64,000 nt of DNA, from contig NZ_CP035425.1 in NCBI RefSeq assembly GCF_006740685.1, positions 225,687 through 289,686 on the forward strand. The letters are read 5' to 3'. The notes under the pieces were generated by a model that was not told the DNA's origin, ran no database searches, and was given only the letters and a program-made list of their open reading frames with translations. Positions 32,075 through 41,324 of the stretch are shown in pieces. Within the stretch, counting starts at the first letter, position 1. Each line of letters opens with the position of its first letter. The DNA comes from Candidatus Nitrosopumilus sp. SW (GTDB lineage Archaea > Thermoproteota > Nitrososphaeria > Nitrososphaerales > Nitrosopumilaceae). A program made the position numbers and the translations under genes.

Positions 32075-35000
32075 GTTGTTCTAACAGAAGGCATGCGTTT
32101 ATCTTTGTAAGTAACAACATTTGAAACACCATTTTTGGGGAAAACCCCATAGATCAATTTTGCTTTTTGAACTACAGAGTCTTTTAGTGAGACCATAATG
32201 AATTGACTTTCTTTTGATCTTTCTTCTAAAATGTTTGATAAGCGTTCAGAGTTTGGAGCATCAAGGTGAGCATCTACTTCATCAAACAAGTAGAATGGAG
32301 AGGGTTTGAGTTTTTGTAAAGCAAGTACAAATACAATTGCAGCTAATGTTTTCTCACCACCACTAATGGAAGTAGATTCTCTTTTAGGTTTATTTGGAAA
32401 TTGGATCAGGTAAGAGATTCCAGAATTAAATATATCATCTTCATTTTGTAATTCTAACCAAGCATTTCCACCAGTCATTTTATTGAAAATTAATTTAATT
32501 TCTTTATCGACCTTGTCAAATGCATCCAAGAATGTTTGACGTTTATCTTTTTCAATATTTTCAATGAATTTGACAATAGAGTTTCTTTCTTCCTCAAGAG
32601 AATTCTTTCTAGTAGACATGGAACGATAACCATAAGATACTTCCAGATATGTTTCAGGAGCCTTTGCATTTAGTGCATTAAGTGAAGCCAGTTCTGCAGA
32701 TAATCCTTGAACAATTGACTCGACATCAAATGTTTCCATATCCTTATCAAAGCCAAACGCAGAGAGAATTTGCTGTAATTTTACCTCATTTTCCACCAAA
32801 TCTCGTAAATCTCTATTCAAAGAATCAGATTGTCTCTCCAAAGTATTGATTTGTTTAGTTAATTCTCGATCTTTTTCAGATAGAACTTTTAATTTATCAT
32901 CAAATTCTTTAAGTTGACCAATGGATGATCCTGATGTTTCAATAAGTTCTTGTTCTTTTTCTCTTAATTTTACAAGAATTTGATTTTTAGATTCTTTTTG
33001 TATTTCTAGTTCATTGATTTTTGTTTGTAATTCCTCTTTTTCTGAATTTAGTGAAAGTTCTTCATCATGGAGTCTATTAGATTGAGATTTTTCACGGTTA
33101 TCTTGAGTTTCTAATGTTGTTAGTTGTGAAGCTTTGTCACGATATTCATTTGTGATTGTTGTGTATAATTTTTCAACTTCTGCTTTCTTAAGGTTAATTC
33201 TTGATAATTCATTTGCAATACGTGTTTGTTCACCACTTGCATAGTTGTCTTCCACGATAGAAATACGCTCTAGCAAAGATTCTACATGAGATTCATTTGT
33301 AAGAACTTCAGACTCAATATTTTGATCACGTGAAGTTAAATCAGCAATTCTATCTGTAAGTTGTTTTTTCATATTCAATGCAGATTCTATTCTAGGGGTA
33401 AGAGTAGAGTAGTGTTCATTAGTGGATGCCAAGGATTGTTCAGAGATTGAAAGACGTTCTGAATTTAATTGGATAGAATCATCTAATTTTTTAATTGCAT
33501 TCTTTTTCAACAGAAGGTATTTCTTTACAGCATTGATTGATTGGAATAATCCATCAACATCACTGCTCATTGAAATTAATTTTGTAAGTTTTGATATCTT
33601 TGAGTCAATATCAATAACAACCGTACCACCTTTTGCCTCAAAGTATTCACCATCCATAGTAACTGCCTTGTATCCAGATTGGGAAACATTGTAAGCAGAT
33701 TCCCGAGTTTTTGTGAGGACAATATTGCCAAATAGGAAGGTTTTGAGTTCAGAATAAGCAGGTTTACAACGAACAAAGTCTGAAAGTACACCTATCACAC
33801 CAGATTCAGTAGGTAGTTTCAGATTGAATTTAGGAATTGAATCCATAGGGATTATCTTGAGTTTAGACAATTTTCTAGATCTTGCAAATTCTGCAATTCC
33901 AAGAAGAGTTGCAAAGTCTTTCACAACTATTGCTTTAATCCAATCAGAACTTACAGCTAATACAGAACGCTCATACTGTTTATCCCAAGAAATCATTTCA
34001 TAAACAAGACCTTCAATTCCTAGTTGTTCTGCATCTTCTTTTAATTTTGCAACAGTGTAGTCTTCATGCATGAATCCCTTTACAGTTTTAATTTTTGATT
34101 CATAACGTGTTGCAGCTTGGTTAGATTTTTCAAGAATTTCACCCCACTCATCCATATCAGAAACAATTTTAGATTTTTTTGATTGTAATTTTTGAATTCT
34201 AGATTTTAGTTCAGTAATTGTTGCATTGTGATTTTTTATCATAGATTCTAATTTCAATTTTGATGAAGTGAGTTCTTCAATTCCTTGTTCAAGTCCTTGA
34301 AGTTTTACAGTGTTTGATTCAACCTTAATTTTTGATTCTTCTTTTTCGTGTTGAAGTTTAGAGAGTTTAAGTTTTGTATCATTTAATTCAGAAGTCAACG
34401 TCCTAATTTTTTCATCAATTTCAGATTTTTTAGCAGCTGCTTGTGATTGTTCATCTAAAATTTTATTTCTTTGGGAGTCAACAACTTCTAAATCAGAATT
34501 TATTTTGTTTTTCTTTACATTAGTTTCTTCAATTGATTCTTTAATTTTTAAAATTTGAGTATCAATGTCACTTCGGGCATTTTCAACTTCTTCAAGTTCT
34601 TGTTTTATTTCTGGAATTCTAGATTCAATTTGTTCTATTCTCTTCTTTGATGCAGAAATTGCACTGTTATCAATTTCATATTGTTCCATGGCAGTGGCAA
34701 TTTCAGTGTCAAGGGCAGATTTTGCTTGAGTGTAATCATTTGCTTCAGTCATCAATTTTGATTTTTCAGTTTCCAGTGCTCCAATTTCATTTCTCAAGAC
34801 ACTTCTTTCATCATCAAAGGTAGTGATTTCAGTGGTGACCGAGTGCAAAGTAGATTCTTTAGACTCTTTTTGGCTAGAGATTACTTTGAGTTTATTGGCA
34901 GCTGCTATTGCCTTGTACCTATTTAGTTCACGCTCAAGAATATCATGACGTAGTTTCTGATTACGCTCTTCTTCAAGTTCATCGATACGTTTCTTGATTT

Positions 35001-35601
35001 CACCCATTTTTGCAAGAGCAATTTCCAGCCTTCTGTCTGCCTCATCAAGTTGTTTAACAGATTCAGCCTTTTTTTCGTCAAAATATGACAGCCCGATTAA
35101 ATCTTCAATTGTTTTTCTTTTTTCTTCAGATGTGAATTCAGAGATTCTTGTAACGGTTCCTTGTTGGACTGCATTGAGTTGTCCCAATCCAGCATTTGCC
35201 ATATCAAGCAAATCAAGAATATGACTTCGATTAGTTTTCTTTTTGTTCAGATAGTATGTATTTTCACCATTAGCATCCATTTCTCTTGTAATCTCAACAG
35301 TATCAGTATCAACAGGAATTTTTCGATCAGAGTTATCAAAATGAACACTAGATCTTGCCATTTTTGGTCCACGTCTATTTCCCTCAATATCGTGAATCAG
35401 TGATCTTAATTTGTCAACTCTCATAACTTTGGGTTTGTTTTCACCCATTGCAAAAATTATGGCATCTAAAATGTTGCTTTTACCAGAACCGTTTGGACCT
35501 GAGATCGATACAAGTCCTGGTTCAAAATGAACAGTCGTGTTCTTAAAACCAAATGACTTGAAACCAAAGATCTCAACTTTTTTTACATGAACCAATATCA
35601 T
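32071..35601 (-). CDS. smc: Chromosome segregation protein SMC
   Basis: 1176-aa ATPase of the SMC complex organising chromosomes. Walker A SGPNGSGKSNILDAI near residue 35, long coiled coils (about 170-490 and 665-1000) and a hinge (about 505-650) with IEGLVYEMISWDKQYERSV. At the C-terminal head the signature is SISGGEKTLAA (from 1078) and Walker B FYLFDEVDAHLD (about 1104-1115). The length is usual. A few residues (MILV) precede the common start VKKVEIFGFKSF. No scpA or scpB adjoins it; it is convergent with the ABC gene and divergent from the nitrilase gene. Confidence 0.96.
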   Translation of the reverse strand: MILVHVKKVEIFGFKSFGFKNTTVHFEPGLVSISGPNGSGKSNILDAIIFAMGENKPKVMRVDKLRSLIHDIEGNRRGPKMARSSVHFDNSDRKIPVDTDTVEITREMDANGENTYYLNKKKTNRSHILDLLDMANAGLGQLNAVQQGTVTRISEFTSEEKRKTIEDLIGLSYFDEKKAESVKQLDEADRRLEIALAKMGEIKKRIDELEEERNQKLRHDILERELNRYKAIAAANKLKVISSQKESKESTLHSVTTEITTFDDERSVLRNEIGALETEKSKLMTEANDYTQAKSALDTEIATAMEQYEIDNSAISASKKRIEQIESRIPEIKQELEEVENARSDIDTQILKIKESIEETNVKKNKINSDLEVVDSQRNKILDEQSQAAAKKSEIDEKIRTLTSELNDTKLKLSKLQHEKEESKIKVESNTVKLQGLEQGIEELTSSKLKLESMIKNHNATITELKSRIQKLQSKKSKIVSDMDEWGEILEKSNQAATRYESKIKTVKGFMHEDYTVAKLKEDAEQLGIEGLVYEMISWDKQYERSVLAVSSDWIKAIVVKDFATLLGIAEFARSRKLSKLKIIPMDSIPKFNLKLPTESGVIGVLSDFVRCKPAYSELKTFLFGNIVLTKTRESAYNVSQSGYKAVTMDGEYFEAKGGTVVIDIDSKISKLTKLISMSSDVDGLFQSINAVKKYLLLKKNAIKKLDDSIQLNSERLSISEQSLASTNEHYSTLTPRIESALNMKKQLTDRIADLTSRDQNIESEVLTNESHVESLLERISIVEDNYASGEQTRIANELSRINLKKAEVEKLYTTITNEYRDKASQLTTLETQDNREKSQSNRLHDEELSLNSEKEELQTKINELEIQKESKNQILVKLREKEQELIETSGSSIGQLKEFDDKLKVLSEKDRELTKQINTLERQSDSLNRDLRDLVENEVKLQQILSAFGFDKDMETFDVESIVQGLSAELASLNALNAKAPETYLEVSYGYRSMSTRKNSLEEERNSIVKFIENIEKDKRQTFLDAFDKVDKEIKLIFNKMTGGNAWLELQNEDDIFNSGISYLIQFPNKPKRESTSISGGEKTLAAIVFVLALQKLKPSPFYLFDEVDAHLDAPNSERLSNILEERSKESQFIMVSLKDSVVQKAKLIYGVFPKNGVSNVVTYKDKRMPSVRTT

Positions 35602-35734
35602 TATTCACTCAAATGGTGAGATAATCGATGTTTAACAAGTTTAGTTGACACTATTGCATAATTTTTCTTGTTTTAGTATGATATTTTTCGTAACGGTAAA
35701 GACAAAATATTTTACAATAACCCTCTTGTGCCTA

Positions 35735-35744
35735 CTTATAATTA
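35735..35744 (+). promoter_or_regulatory. TATA box deciding the nitrilase start
   Basis: cttataatta lies about 27 bases before the ATG at 35767, implying a leaderless mRNA from that ATG and arguing against the upstream in-frame GTG at 35728. Confidence 0.5.
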
Positions 35745-35766
35745 CCAAATAGTAGGGTTTACAGAT

Positions 35767-36504
35767 ATGACAAAACTAGGATTGATTCAAACTATCGCAC
35801 ATGATACAGATCAAAAAGCAATTTCAGAGGTTTCCAAAATTCTAAAAAAATTAGGTAAGAATGAAACTGAGATCGTGTGCCTACCTGAACAATGGTTAAA
35901 AAATAATCAAATTTCAGACTGGGATTTACAATTTAGAGAGTTTAAAGAAATTGCCAAAGACTTTCAGATGACAATAATTCCAGGTGCATTTTATGAAACA
36001 AAAAGAGGTCAATCATCCATAGTATCACCAATTATTGGACCAAAAGGTGAATTCATAGGAAAACAAGAAAAAATACATCCATTTGACTATGAGAAAGACA
36101 GGATCACGCCTGGAAAAGAGGCCAAAATTTTCAAAACTGCCTGTAAGTTTGGAGTGATTATCTGCTATGATATGGTATTTCCCAAAGTAGCAAACACATT
36201 AGCCACAAAAGGAGCCCAAGTGTTGTTATCTCCAAGTAGAATCGTCAAGCGAGGCATAGAACCATGGCAAATGTATGTTCAAGTAAGAGCATTAGAGAAC
36301 AGAATCCCAATTCTTGCAGCAAATGTTGAGAATCAGAAATTTGGAGGCAATAGTATGATAGTAGATTTAAATCAAAATAACAAAGTAGTCACGACAAAAA
36401 TCACAAAACTAAATGGCGAACAAGGAAGATCACATGAATTTGACCTTAAAAAATATGAATCAATAAGGAAGAAAAGATTTTCAGATTCTAATGAATTTCA
36501 ATAA
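35767..36504 (+). CDS. Carbon-nitrogen hydrolase (nitrilase superfamily)
   Basis: 245 aa. The catalytic triad appears as Glu in VCLPEQWL, Lys in IGKQEKIHPFD and Cys in GVIICYDMVFP. It cleaves C-N bonds of amides; the subgroup (omega-amidase, NAD synthase-like, N-carbamoyl or other) is not clear. The frame opens at a GTG (35728), but MTKLGLIQT at 35767 is the standard family N-terminus and suits the TATA position. It is stop-adjacent to the inositol-phosphate synthase gene. Confidence 0.88.
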   Translation: MTKLGLIQTIAHDTDQKAISEVSKILKKLGKNETEIVCLPEQWLKNNQISDWDLQFREFKEIAKDFQMTIIPGAFYETKRGQSSIVSPIIGPKGEFIGKQEKIHPFDYEKDRITPGKEAKIFKTACKFGVIICYDMVFPKVANTLATKGAQVLLSPSRIVKRGIEPWQMYVQVRALENRIPILAANVENQKFGGNSMIVDLNQNNKVVTTKITKLNGEQGRSHEFDLKKYESIRKKRFSDSNEFQ

Positions 36505-37599
36505 TTAGTCGCCTGCAACAAACTTTTCACATGCAGCCTTTGCTTTAACATCTGAAGTTTGTTCAATTGGATGTTTCATTAAATATGCACTTGCAGGTTT
36601 AATTGGACCACCAACTCCTCTATCAAGAGCAATTTTTGCAAGTCTAATTGCATCAATTACAATTCCTGCAGAATTTGCTTTGTCATCTACTTCTAAACGA
36701 ACTTCCATGTTGTAAGGAATGTTTGCCCATTGACGTCCTTCAATTCTCATAAACATGAGTTTTGTGTTACCTAAAAAGGGAATAAAGTCAGAAGGGCCAA
36801 CATAAATTTGATCATCATCCAATCTTTCATCGAGTTGGCTTTGAACACTTTCAGTTTTAGAAATTTTCTTTGAAACAAGTCTATCTTGTTCTTTCATGTT
36901 TAAGAAATCAGTATTACCACCTACATTGATTTGGTAAGTCTTTTCAATTTTTGTACCTCTATCATTACATAATTTTGCTAATGTTCTGTGAACAATTGTT
37001 GCACCAACTTGTCCTTTGATGTCATCACCAATACAAGGAATATTTTTTTCAGCGAATTTTTTTGCCCAGGTCTCATCTGATGCAATGAATGAAGGTATAC
37101 AGTTTACAAATGCAGTGTTGGTGTCAAGGCAAATTTGTGCCCAATATTCAGTTACTTTATCAGAGCCCACAGGTAAGTAAGATACGATTATTTCAACACC
37201 AGTGTCCTTGATTACTTGTTTTACTTCTTTAGTGATTTCTTCAACAGATTTTGGATTTTCAACAGGTTTGATTCTATTTTCCACCCATAAACCAACACCA
37301 TCCAAAATGGGGCTTTCGTAAATTTTAGCATCAGTTTTTGGCAATTCATCTTTTGGAATCCAATCAACCATGTTGGGATATGCATAGATTGCCTCATGGA
37401 GAGGTTTTCCTACTTTATTTTCACCAACATCAAATCCACAAACAAAATCAATATCATGAATACCATAACCAGCTAATTTATCATGAATAATTCCAGTAAC
37501 TTCTTGATCAGGATTTTGTCTATAATACTCAATACCTTGAATTAAACCTGAAAAACAATTACCAATTCCTACTAATCCTACCTTAATTCTACCTGCCAT
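36505..37599 (-). CDS. ino1: myo-Inositol-1-phosphate synthase
   Basis: 364 aa NAD-dependent isomerase making inositol 1-phosphate from glucose 6-phosphate, needed for archaeal inositol lipids or solutes. NAD site VGLVGIGNCFSGLIQGIEYY, the GDDIKGQVGATIVHR core, NVGGNTDFLNM, and the C-terminal RLAKIALDRGVGGPIKPASA are typical of archaeal/mycobacterial-type Ino1. Full length. The 82-base gap to the divergent deoxyhypusine synthase gene contains both promoters. Confidence 0.93.
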   Translation of the reverse strand: MAGRIKVGLVGIGNCFSGLIQGIEYYRQNPDQEVTGIIHDKLAGYGIHDIDFVCGFDVGENKVGKPLHEAIYAYPNMVDWIPKDELPKTDAKIYESPILDGVGLWVENRIKPVENPKSVEEITKEVKQVIKDTGVEIIVSYLPVGSDKVTEYWAQICLDTNTAFVNCIPSFIASDETWAKKFAEKNIPCIGDDIKGQVGATIVHRTLAKLCNDRGTKIEKTYQINVGGNTDFLNMKEQDRLVSKKISKTESVQSQLDERLDDDQIYVGPSDFIPFLGNTKLMFMRIEGRQWANIPYNMEVRLEVDDKANSAGIVIDAIRLAKIALDRGVGGPIKPASAYLMKHPIEQTSDVKAKAACEKFVAGD

Positions 37600-37681
37600 T
37601 CGAAAATTGGTGTTATTGGGCGGGTTTAAAGTTTTCTTAGAGAAATTAAAAAAGCAACAAAATTAAGGCAGGATTTTATAC

Positions 37682-38644
37682 TTGACATCGACGATTAAGA
37701 TCATGTTAGAACCAGGTCGTCCTGTTAAAGACATAGAAATTAGTCCAAACATGCCAATAGAGAAAATTTTTGAAGAGTTATCTCAATCAGGAGGATTTGA
37801 ATCAGTGAATCTTTCAGACGGTTTAGAAATTCTAACAGAAATGATTTCAGACAAACAATGTCTCAAATTTGTTTCATTTGTAGGTGCTGTAATTTCAACA
37901 GGTCTAAGAGGAATCATCAAAGATATGATCAAAAACAAATGGTTTGATGTAGCAATTACAACATGTGGTGCATTAGATCATGACATTGCCAGACATTTTT
38001 CACATTACAAAGAAGGTTCATTCACAATGGATGATAGAGAGTTAGCAGATCAAGATATTCACAGATTAGGTAATGTTTTGGTGCCTATGGATAGTTATGG
38101 ACCACTAATTGAAGAAAAAATGCAGGCATTCTTAGAAGAAGAATATCAAAACGGGGTAAAAGAAATGACGACAGCAGAAATTTGTAAAATGATTGGAAAG
38201 CATTTAGGAGAAGATTCATTTCTTTATTGGGCATACAAAAATGACATTAGTGTTGTAGTTCCAGGAATTATGGACGGAGCAGTAGGAAGCCAAATTTGGC
38301 TATTCACACAAAAACATAATGATTTTAAGTTAAACATGGTAGGAGATGCAAATTTACTTTCAGGATTTATTTTCAAAGCTGAAAAATCAGGAGCTTTTAT
38401 GATTGGAGGAGGAATTTCAAAACATCATACATTATGGTGGAATCAGTATAGGGAAGGATTAGATTATGCATTGTATATTACAACTGCACAAGAATTTGAT
38501 GGAAGTCTTAGTGGGGCATTAGTTAGAGAAGCAATCTCATGGGGAAAAGTTACACAAAAAGCTAAACAAGCAACACTTCATGCAGAAGTTACAACAATTT
38601 TACCATTTATTTATGCAGCACTAGTATCAAAATTACAAAAATAG
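37682..38644 (+). CDS. dys: Deoxyhypusine synthase
   Basis: 320 aa. Transfers an aminobutyl group from spermidine to a lysine of aIF5A using NAD. The catalytic lysine lies in GGGISKHHTLWWNQY (Lys247), and the NAD/substrate segments TTCGALDHDIARH and TAQEFDGSLSGA are intact. TTG start. It implies polyamine synthesis and hypusination-type modification in this organism. Followed 36 bases later by the PAC2 gene. Confidence 0.95.
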   Translation: MTSTIKIMLEPGRPVKDIEISPNMPIEKIFEELSQSGGFESVNLSDGLEILTEMISDKQCLKFVSFVGAVISTGLRGIIKDMIKNKWFDVAITTCGALDHDIARHFSHYKEGSFTMDDRELADQDIHRLGNVLVPMDSYGPLIEEKMQAFLEEEYQNGVKEMTTAEICKMIGKHLGEDSFLYWAYKNDISVVVPGIMDGAVGSQIWLFTQKHNDFKLNMVGDANLLSGFIFKAEKSGAFMIGGGISKHHTLWWNQYREGLDYALYITTAQEFDGSLSGALVREAISWGKVTQKAKQATLHAEVTTILPFIYAALVSKLQK

Positions 38645-38680
38645 ACAAAACCTATTATCTAATAAAAACAAAAAGTAATC

Positions 38681-39394
38681 ATGTTTACCAAAATTAAAAT
38701 TAAAGAATTTGAGCCACTTAATTTAGAAGGAGGTTATCTCATCGATGGTTTTCCGTCAGCAGGTTTTAGCAGTGCAATTGCAACAGAATCAATGGTACAT
38801 ACATCGAATTTTGAATTAAAAGGAATTATTGATTCAGATACATTTCCCCCAATTAGCATAATCAAAGATGGAAAACCAAACTATCCATCAAGAATTTTTG
38901 TTAACGAAGAATTGAAAGTCAGCGTATTTTTATCATATCTCACACTTGATCAATCACTACACAAAGTTACAGCCAAAACAATGCTCAAGTGGGCACAGAA
39001 ACACAAAATTGGATTGATTGTAAGTAGTATTGCTGTAAAATCCCCTAATGAGAATGAAGAATTGATTGGAATTGGAAGTACTGATTCAGCAAGAGAAAAA
39101 ATCAAGAATGCAGGATTAAAAGTTTTAGAACACGGAACAATTCCAGGAATTCCAGGTGCATTATTAAATCAGGCAAGTATAACAGGACAAGATGTCATTG
39201 TAATTATTTTTCATACAAATGGGCAGGGACCAGATTTCAAATCAAGTGCACAATTATGTATGGCAATGTCAAAACTTATTCCAGGAACTTCATGCGATAT
39301 TCTTGCTTTGCAGCAAGAGGCAGAAAAAGCTGAAACTGTTATCAAAGAAGCAGAAGAAGAATCAAAGCACATGAAAGATTCTATGTACATGTAA
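38681..39394 (+). CDS. PAC2-family protein (proteasome assembly chaperone-like)
   Basis: 237 aa. The PAC2 fold is signalled by GGYLIDGFPSAGFSSAIATE, the SDTFPPISIIKDG loop, LIVSSIAVKSPNE and GIPGALLNQASITGQDVIVI. Eukaryotic PAC2 helps assemble the 20S proteasome; archaeal members are thought to serve a related role. The last 30 residues are a charged helix (EAEKAETVIKEAEEESKH). Downstream of dys on the same strand, then lysE 50 bases on. Confidence 0.85.
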   Translation: MFTKIKIKEFEPLNLEGGYLIDGFPSAGFSSAIATESMVHTSNFELKGIIDSDTFPPISIIKDGKPNYPSRIFVNEELKVSVFLSYLTLDQSLHKVTAKTMLKWAQKHKIGLIVSSIAVKSPNENEELIGIGSTDSAREKIKNAGLKVLEHGTIPGIPGALLNQASITGQDVIVIIFHTNGQGPDFKSSAQLCMAMSKLIPGTSCDILALQQEAEKAETVIKEAEEESKHMKDSMYM

Positions 39395-39444
39395 GTTCTT
39401 TTGACTATGTTTATTTCATTATCAAAATAATAAAAATTTGATAG

Positions 39445-40065
39445 ATGGAACAGTTTTTAGAATTTGCAGTTTTAGTGATAGTTATCTCAGCATCAGGAGT
39501 CATGGCCCCAGGACCACTTTTTGCAGCAAACATATCATATGGATTGAAAGAGGGTACAAAATCAGGCATCAAAATGGCCACAGGTCACGCAGTAGTAGAA
39601 TTACCTTTAGTAATTTTGTTGGGAATTGGTGTTTTTTCGTTAGAAAACTTTCCAGAATTTAGAATAATTATTTCTATTTTAGGAGCAATAACACTTTTTG
39701 TTTTTGCGACGTTACAAATCAGAACAGTTCTTAGAAAGAAAGAGTTTTCAATTAAAAATCAAAAACAAGGGGCGTTAATTACAGGGGTTTTACTAAGTGG
39801 TTTAAATCCATTTTTTATTATTTGGTGGTTAACTATAGGATTCAAATTAATTTCAGATGCGATGTTGATTTGGGCATTTTCAGGCATGCTAATCATGTTT
39901 GGATTACATATTTGGATGGATTTTGCATGGTTAGGAGCAATTTCATTTTTGGCATCAAAGAGTTCAAAAATCATTTCCAATAAAAATTACAAAATATTGA
40001 TGATAGGATTAAGTGGTATTCTGATTTATTTTGGAATTACATTTTTGCAAGAAGTACAATATTAA
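39445..40065 (+). CDS. LysE-family translocator
   Basis: 206 aa with about six hydrophobic segments and the family opening AVLVIVISASGVMAPGPLFA followed by GLKEGTKSGIKMATGHA. LysE/RhtB proteins export amino acids or related small molecules across the membrane. No specificity can be read. Convergent with a small membrane-anchored gene (4-base overlap). Confidence 0.87.
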   Translation: MEQFLEFAVLVIVISASGVMAPGPLFAANISYGLKEGTKSGIKMATGHAVVELPLVILLGIGVFSLENFPEFRIIISILGAITLFVFATLQIRTVLRKKEFSIKNQKQGALITGVLLSGLNPFFIIWWLTIGFKLISDAMLIWAFSGMLIMFGLHIWMDFAWLGAISFLASKSSKIISNKNYKILMIGLSGILIYFGITFLQEVQY

Positions 40066-40334
40066 CCACAATCAAGGATTTCTATTTGAGGTTCACAAAT
40101 ATCATTAAACAAGTCAATCTTTTCAACAATCACTTCACAAAGTTCTGGATCAAGTGTTTCTTCATAAGAGTTAATTTCATTTAAAATCATCACATGTTGT
40201 ACGCCACAAGAAGAATTAGAAAACAGTATTACAAGTATTGAAATTAAAATTCCACTTAGAATTATGAGAGGGATTTTAAAATTATTCTTTTGAAATGTCA
40301 ATTTCCATGGTAGAGACATTACGTTGCTTACCAT
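40062..40334 (-). CDS. Small membrane-anchored hypothetical protein
   Basis: Up to 90 aa: an N-terminal membrane helix ([18 protein letters not shown]) and a short extracellular part with four cysteines (SSCGVQH, ELCEV, DICEPQ, LDCG) that could form two disulfides. The longest start overlaps the alba gene by 53 bases; a TTG at 40301 within the overlap would give a shorter protein starting just before the helix. It is co-directional with alba. No family recognised. Confidence 0.6.
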   Translation of the reverse strand: MVSNVMSLPWKLTFQKNNFKIPLIILSGILISILVILFSNSSCGVQHVMILNEINSYEETLDPELCEVIVEKIDLFNDICEPQIEILDCG

Positions 40335-40962
40335 CTTGAGAAGTTAGTGAATCAGATGAAATTCTTACATCGCTTATTACATAACCAACAGAGTCCATTC
40401 GTTTTACAATCATTTGAGATACATCAACAGCTTGAGTAATTCTTTTTCCCCTAGCTTTTATGGTAACAGTTGGTCTTGTCGAAAGTTGAGTTAAAGTTGC
40501 AGAAACATAAGTCATGATTGGTTTTGTACCAACAAAAATCACATCACGTTCTTCTGAGGATTTAGAGTGTTCTGGTGTTGGTTCAGGTTCTGGTGTTGGT
40601 TCAGGTTCTGGTGTTGGTTCAGGTTCTGGTGTTGGTTCAGGTTCTGGTGTTGGTTCAGGTTCTGGTGTTGGTTCAGGTTCTGGTGTTGGTTCAGGTTCTG
40701 GTGTTGGTTCAGGTTCTGGTGTTGGTTCAGGTTCTGGTGTTGGTTCAGGTTCTGGTGTTGGTTCAGGTTCTGGTGTTGGTTCAGGTTCTGGTGTTGGTTC
40801 AGGTTCTGGTGTTGGTTCAGGTTCTGGTGTTGGTTCAGGTTCTGGTGTTGGTTCAGGTTCTGGTGTTGGTTCAGGTTCTGGTGTTGGTTCAGGTTCCGAT
40901 TTAGTTCTAGAGTCAAATTCAGATAAAATATCTTCTGCATCTTTGGATTTTTTGTCACTCAA
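40282..40962 (-). CDS. alba: Alba-family DNA/RNA-binding protein with long Pro-Glu-Pro-Thr tail
   Basis: 226 aa. Residues about 140-226 are a complete Alba domain ([18 protein letters not shown], then [20 protein letters not shown] and a final [13 protein letters not shown]). In front lies a disordered acidic arm: residues about 23-130 are 18 repeats of a six-residue Pro/Glu/Thr unit (PEPEPT). Alba normally has no such arm; it is basic and about 90-100 aa. The acidic arm could counter DNA binding, space dimers or recruit partners. The [19 protein letters not shown] leader precedes it. Confidence 0.9.
   Translation of the reverse strand: MSDKKSKDAEDILSEFDSRTKSEPEPTPEPEPTPEPEPTPEPEPTPEPEPTPEPEPTPEPEPTPEPEPTPEPEPTPEPEPTPEPEPTPEPEPTPEPEPTPEPEPTPEPEPTPEPEPTPEPEPTPEPEPTPEHSKSSEERDVIFVGTKPIMTYVSATLTQLSTRPTVTIKARGKRITQAVDVSQMIVKRMDSVGYVISDVRISSDSLTSQDGKQRNVSTMEIDISKE
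40571..40894 (-). repeat. 18 perfect copies of an 18-bp repeat in alba
   Basis: The forward-strand unit tctggtgttggttcaggt repeats 18 times without a single mismatch (324 bp), encoding the Pro-Glu-Pro-Thr arm of Alba. Perfect identity including third positions indicates recent or ongoing expansion and predicts copy-number variation. Copy changes keep the reading frame. All frames on both strands are open across it, creating false genes. Confidence 0.95.
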
Positions 40963-41003
40963 TTCTTTATTCCTTTAATAACAAAATTCTCTCTCGCTTT
41001 TAT

Positions 41004-41252
41004 TTAATTTTTCAGGTCTTGCCCCTTGAGATAGTCATCAAATAATTTTTCTAGATCGTCATCATTAGTAATTTGCTTGATTTTTTCAACAAGATCTTTT
41101 TCTTCAATCTCATAACAATTCATAACATCTTGAGAATCTTTGAAAACTAACATTGCCTTTTCCTTGAAAATACAATGATAGAGTTTCTCTTTTTCCATTT
41201 TTTCAGGTTTTATTTTTAATCCATTTTCATCAACAGAAACAGGATAATCCAT
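41004..41252 (-). CDS. Hypothetical 82-aa protein
   Basis: Starts at the second ATG (MDYPVSVDENGLKIK); the ATG at 41267 adds five residues. A beta-rich first half (KLYHCIFKEKAMLVFKDSQD) and a charged helical second half (DLVEKIKQITNDDDLEKLF). No motif or known family. It precedes alba on the same strand by 41 bases and may be co-transcribed, which is the only functional hint. Confidence 0.65.
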   Translation of the reverse strand: MDYPVSVDENGLKIKPEKMEKEKLYHCIFKEKAMLVFKDSQDVMNCYEIEEKDLVEKIKQITNDDDLEKLFDDYLKGQDLKN

Positions 41253-41324
41253 AAAAGATGTAAGCAAATTGAGTATTTAGATGAATACACAATATAGTAA
41301 TAATCTAAAGTTCATCTCATAGTA

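Noticed and set aside
40514-40978. Long frames on both strands and in all frames across the alba repeat
   Set aside because: An 18-bp repeat is a multiple of three and leaves all six frames open; only the reverse frame that continues into an Alba domain is real.
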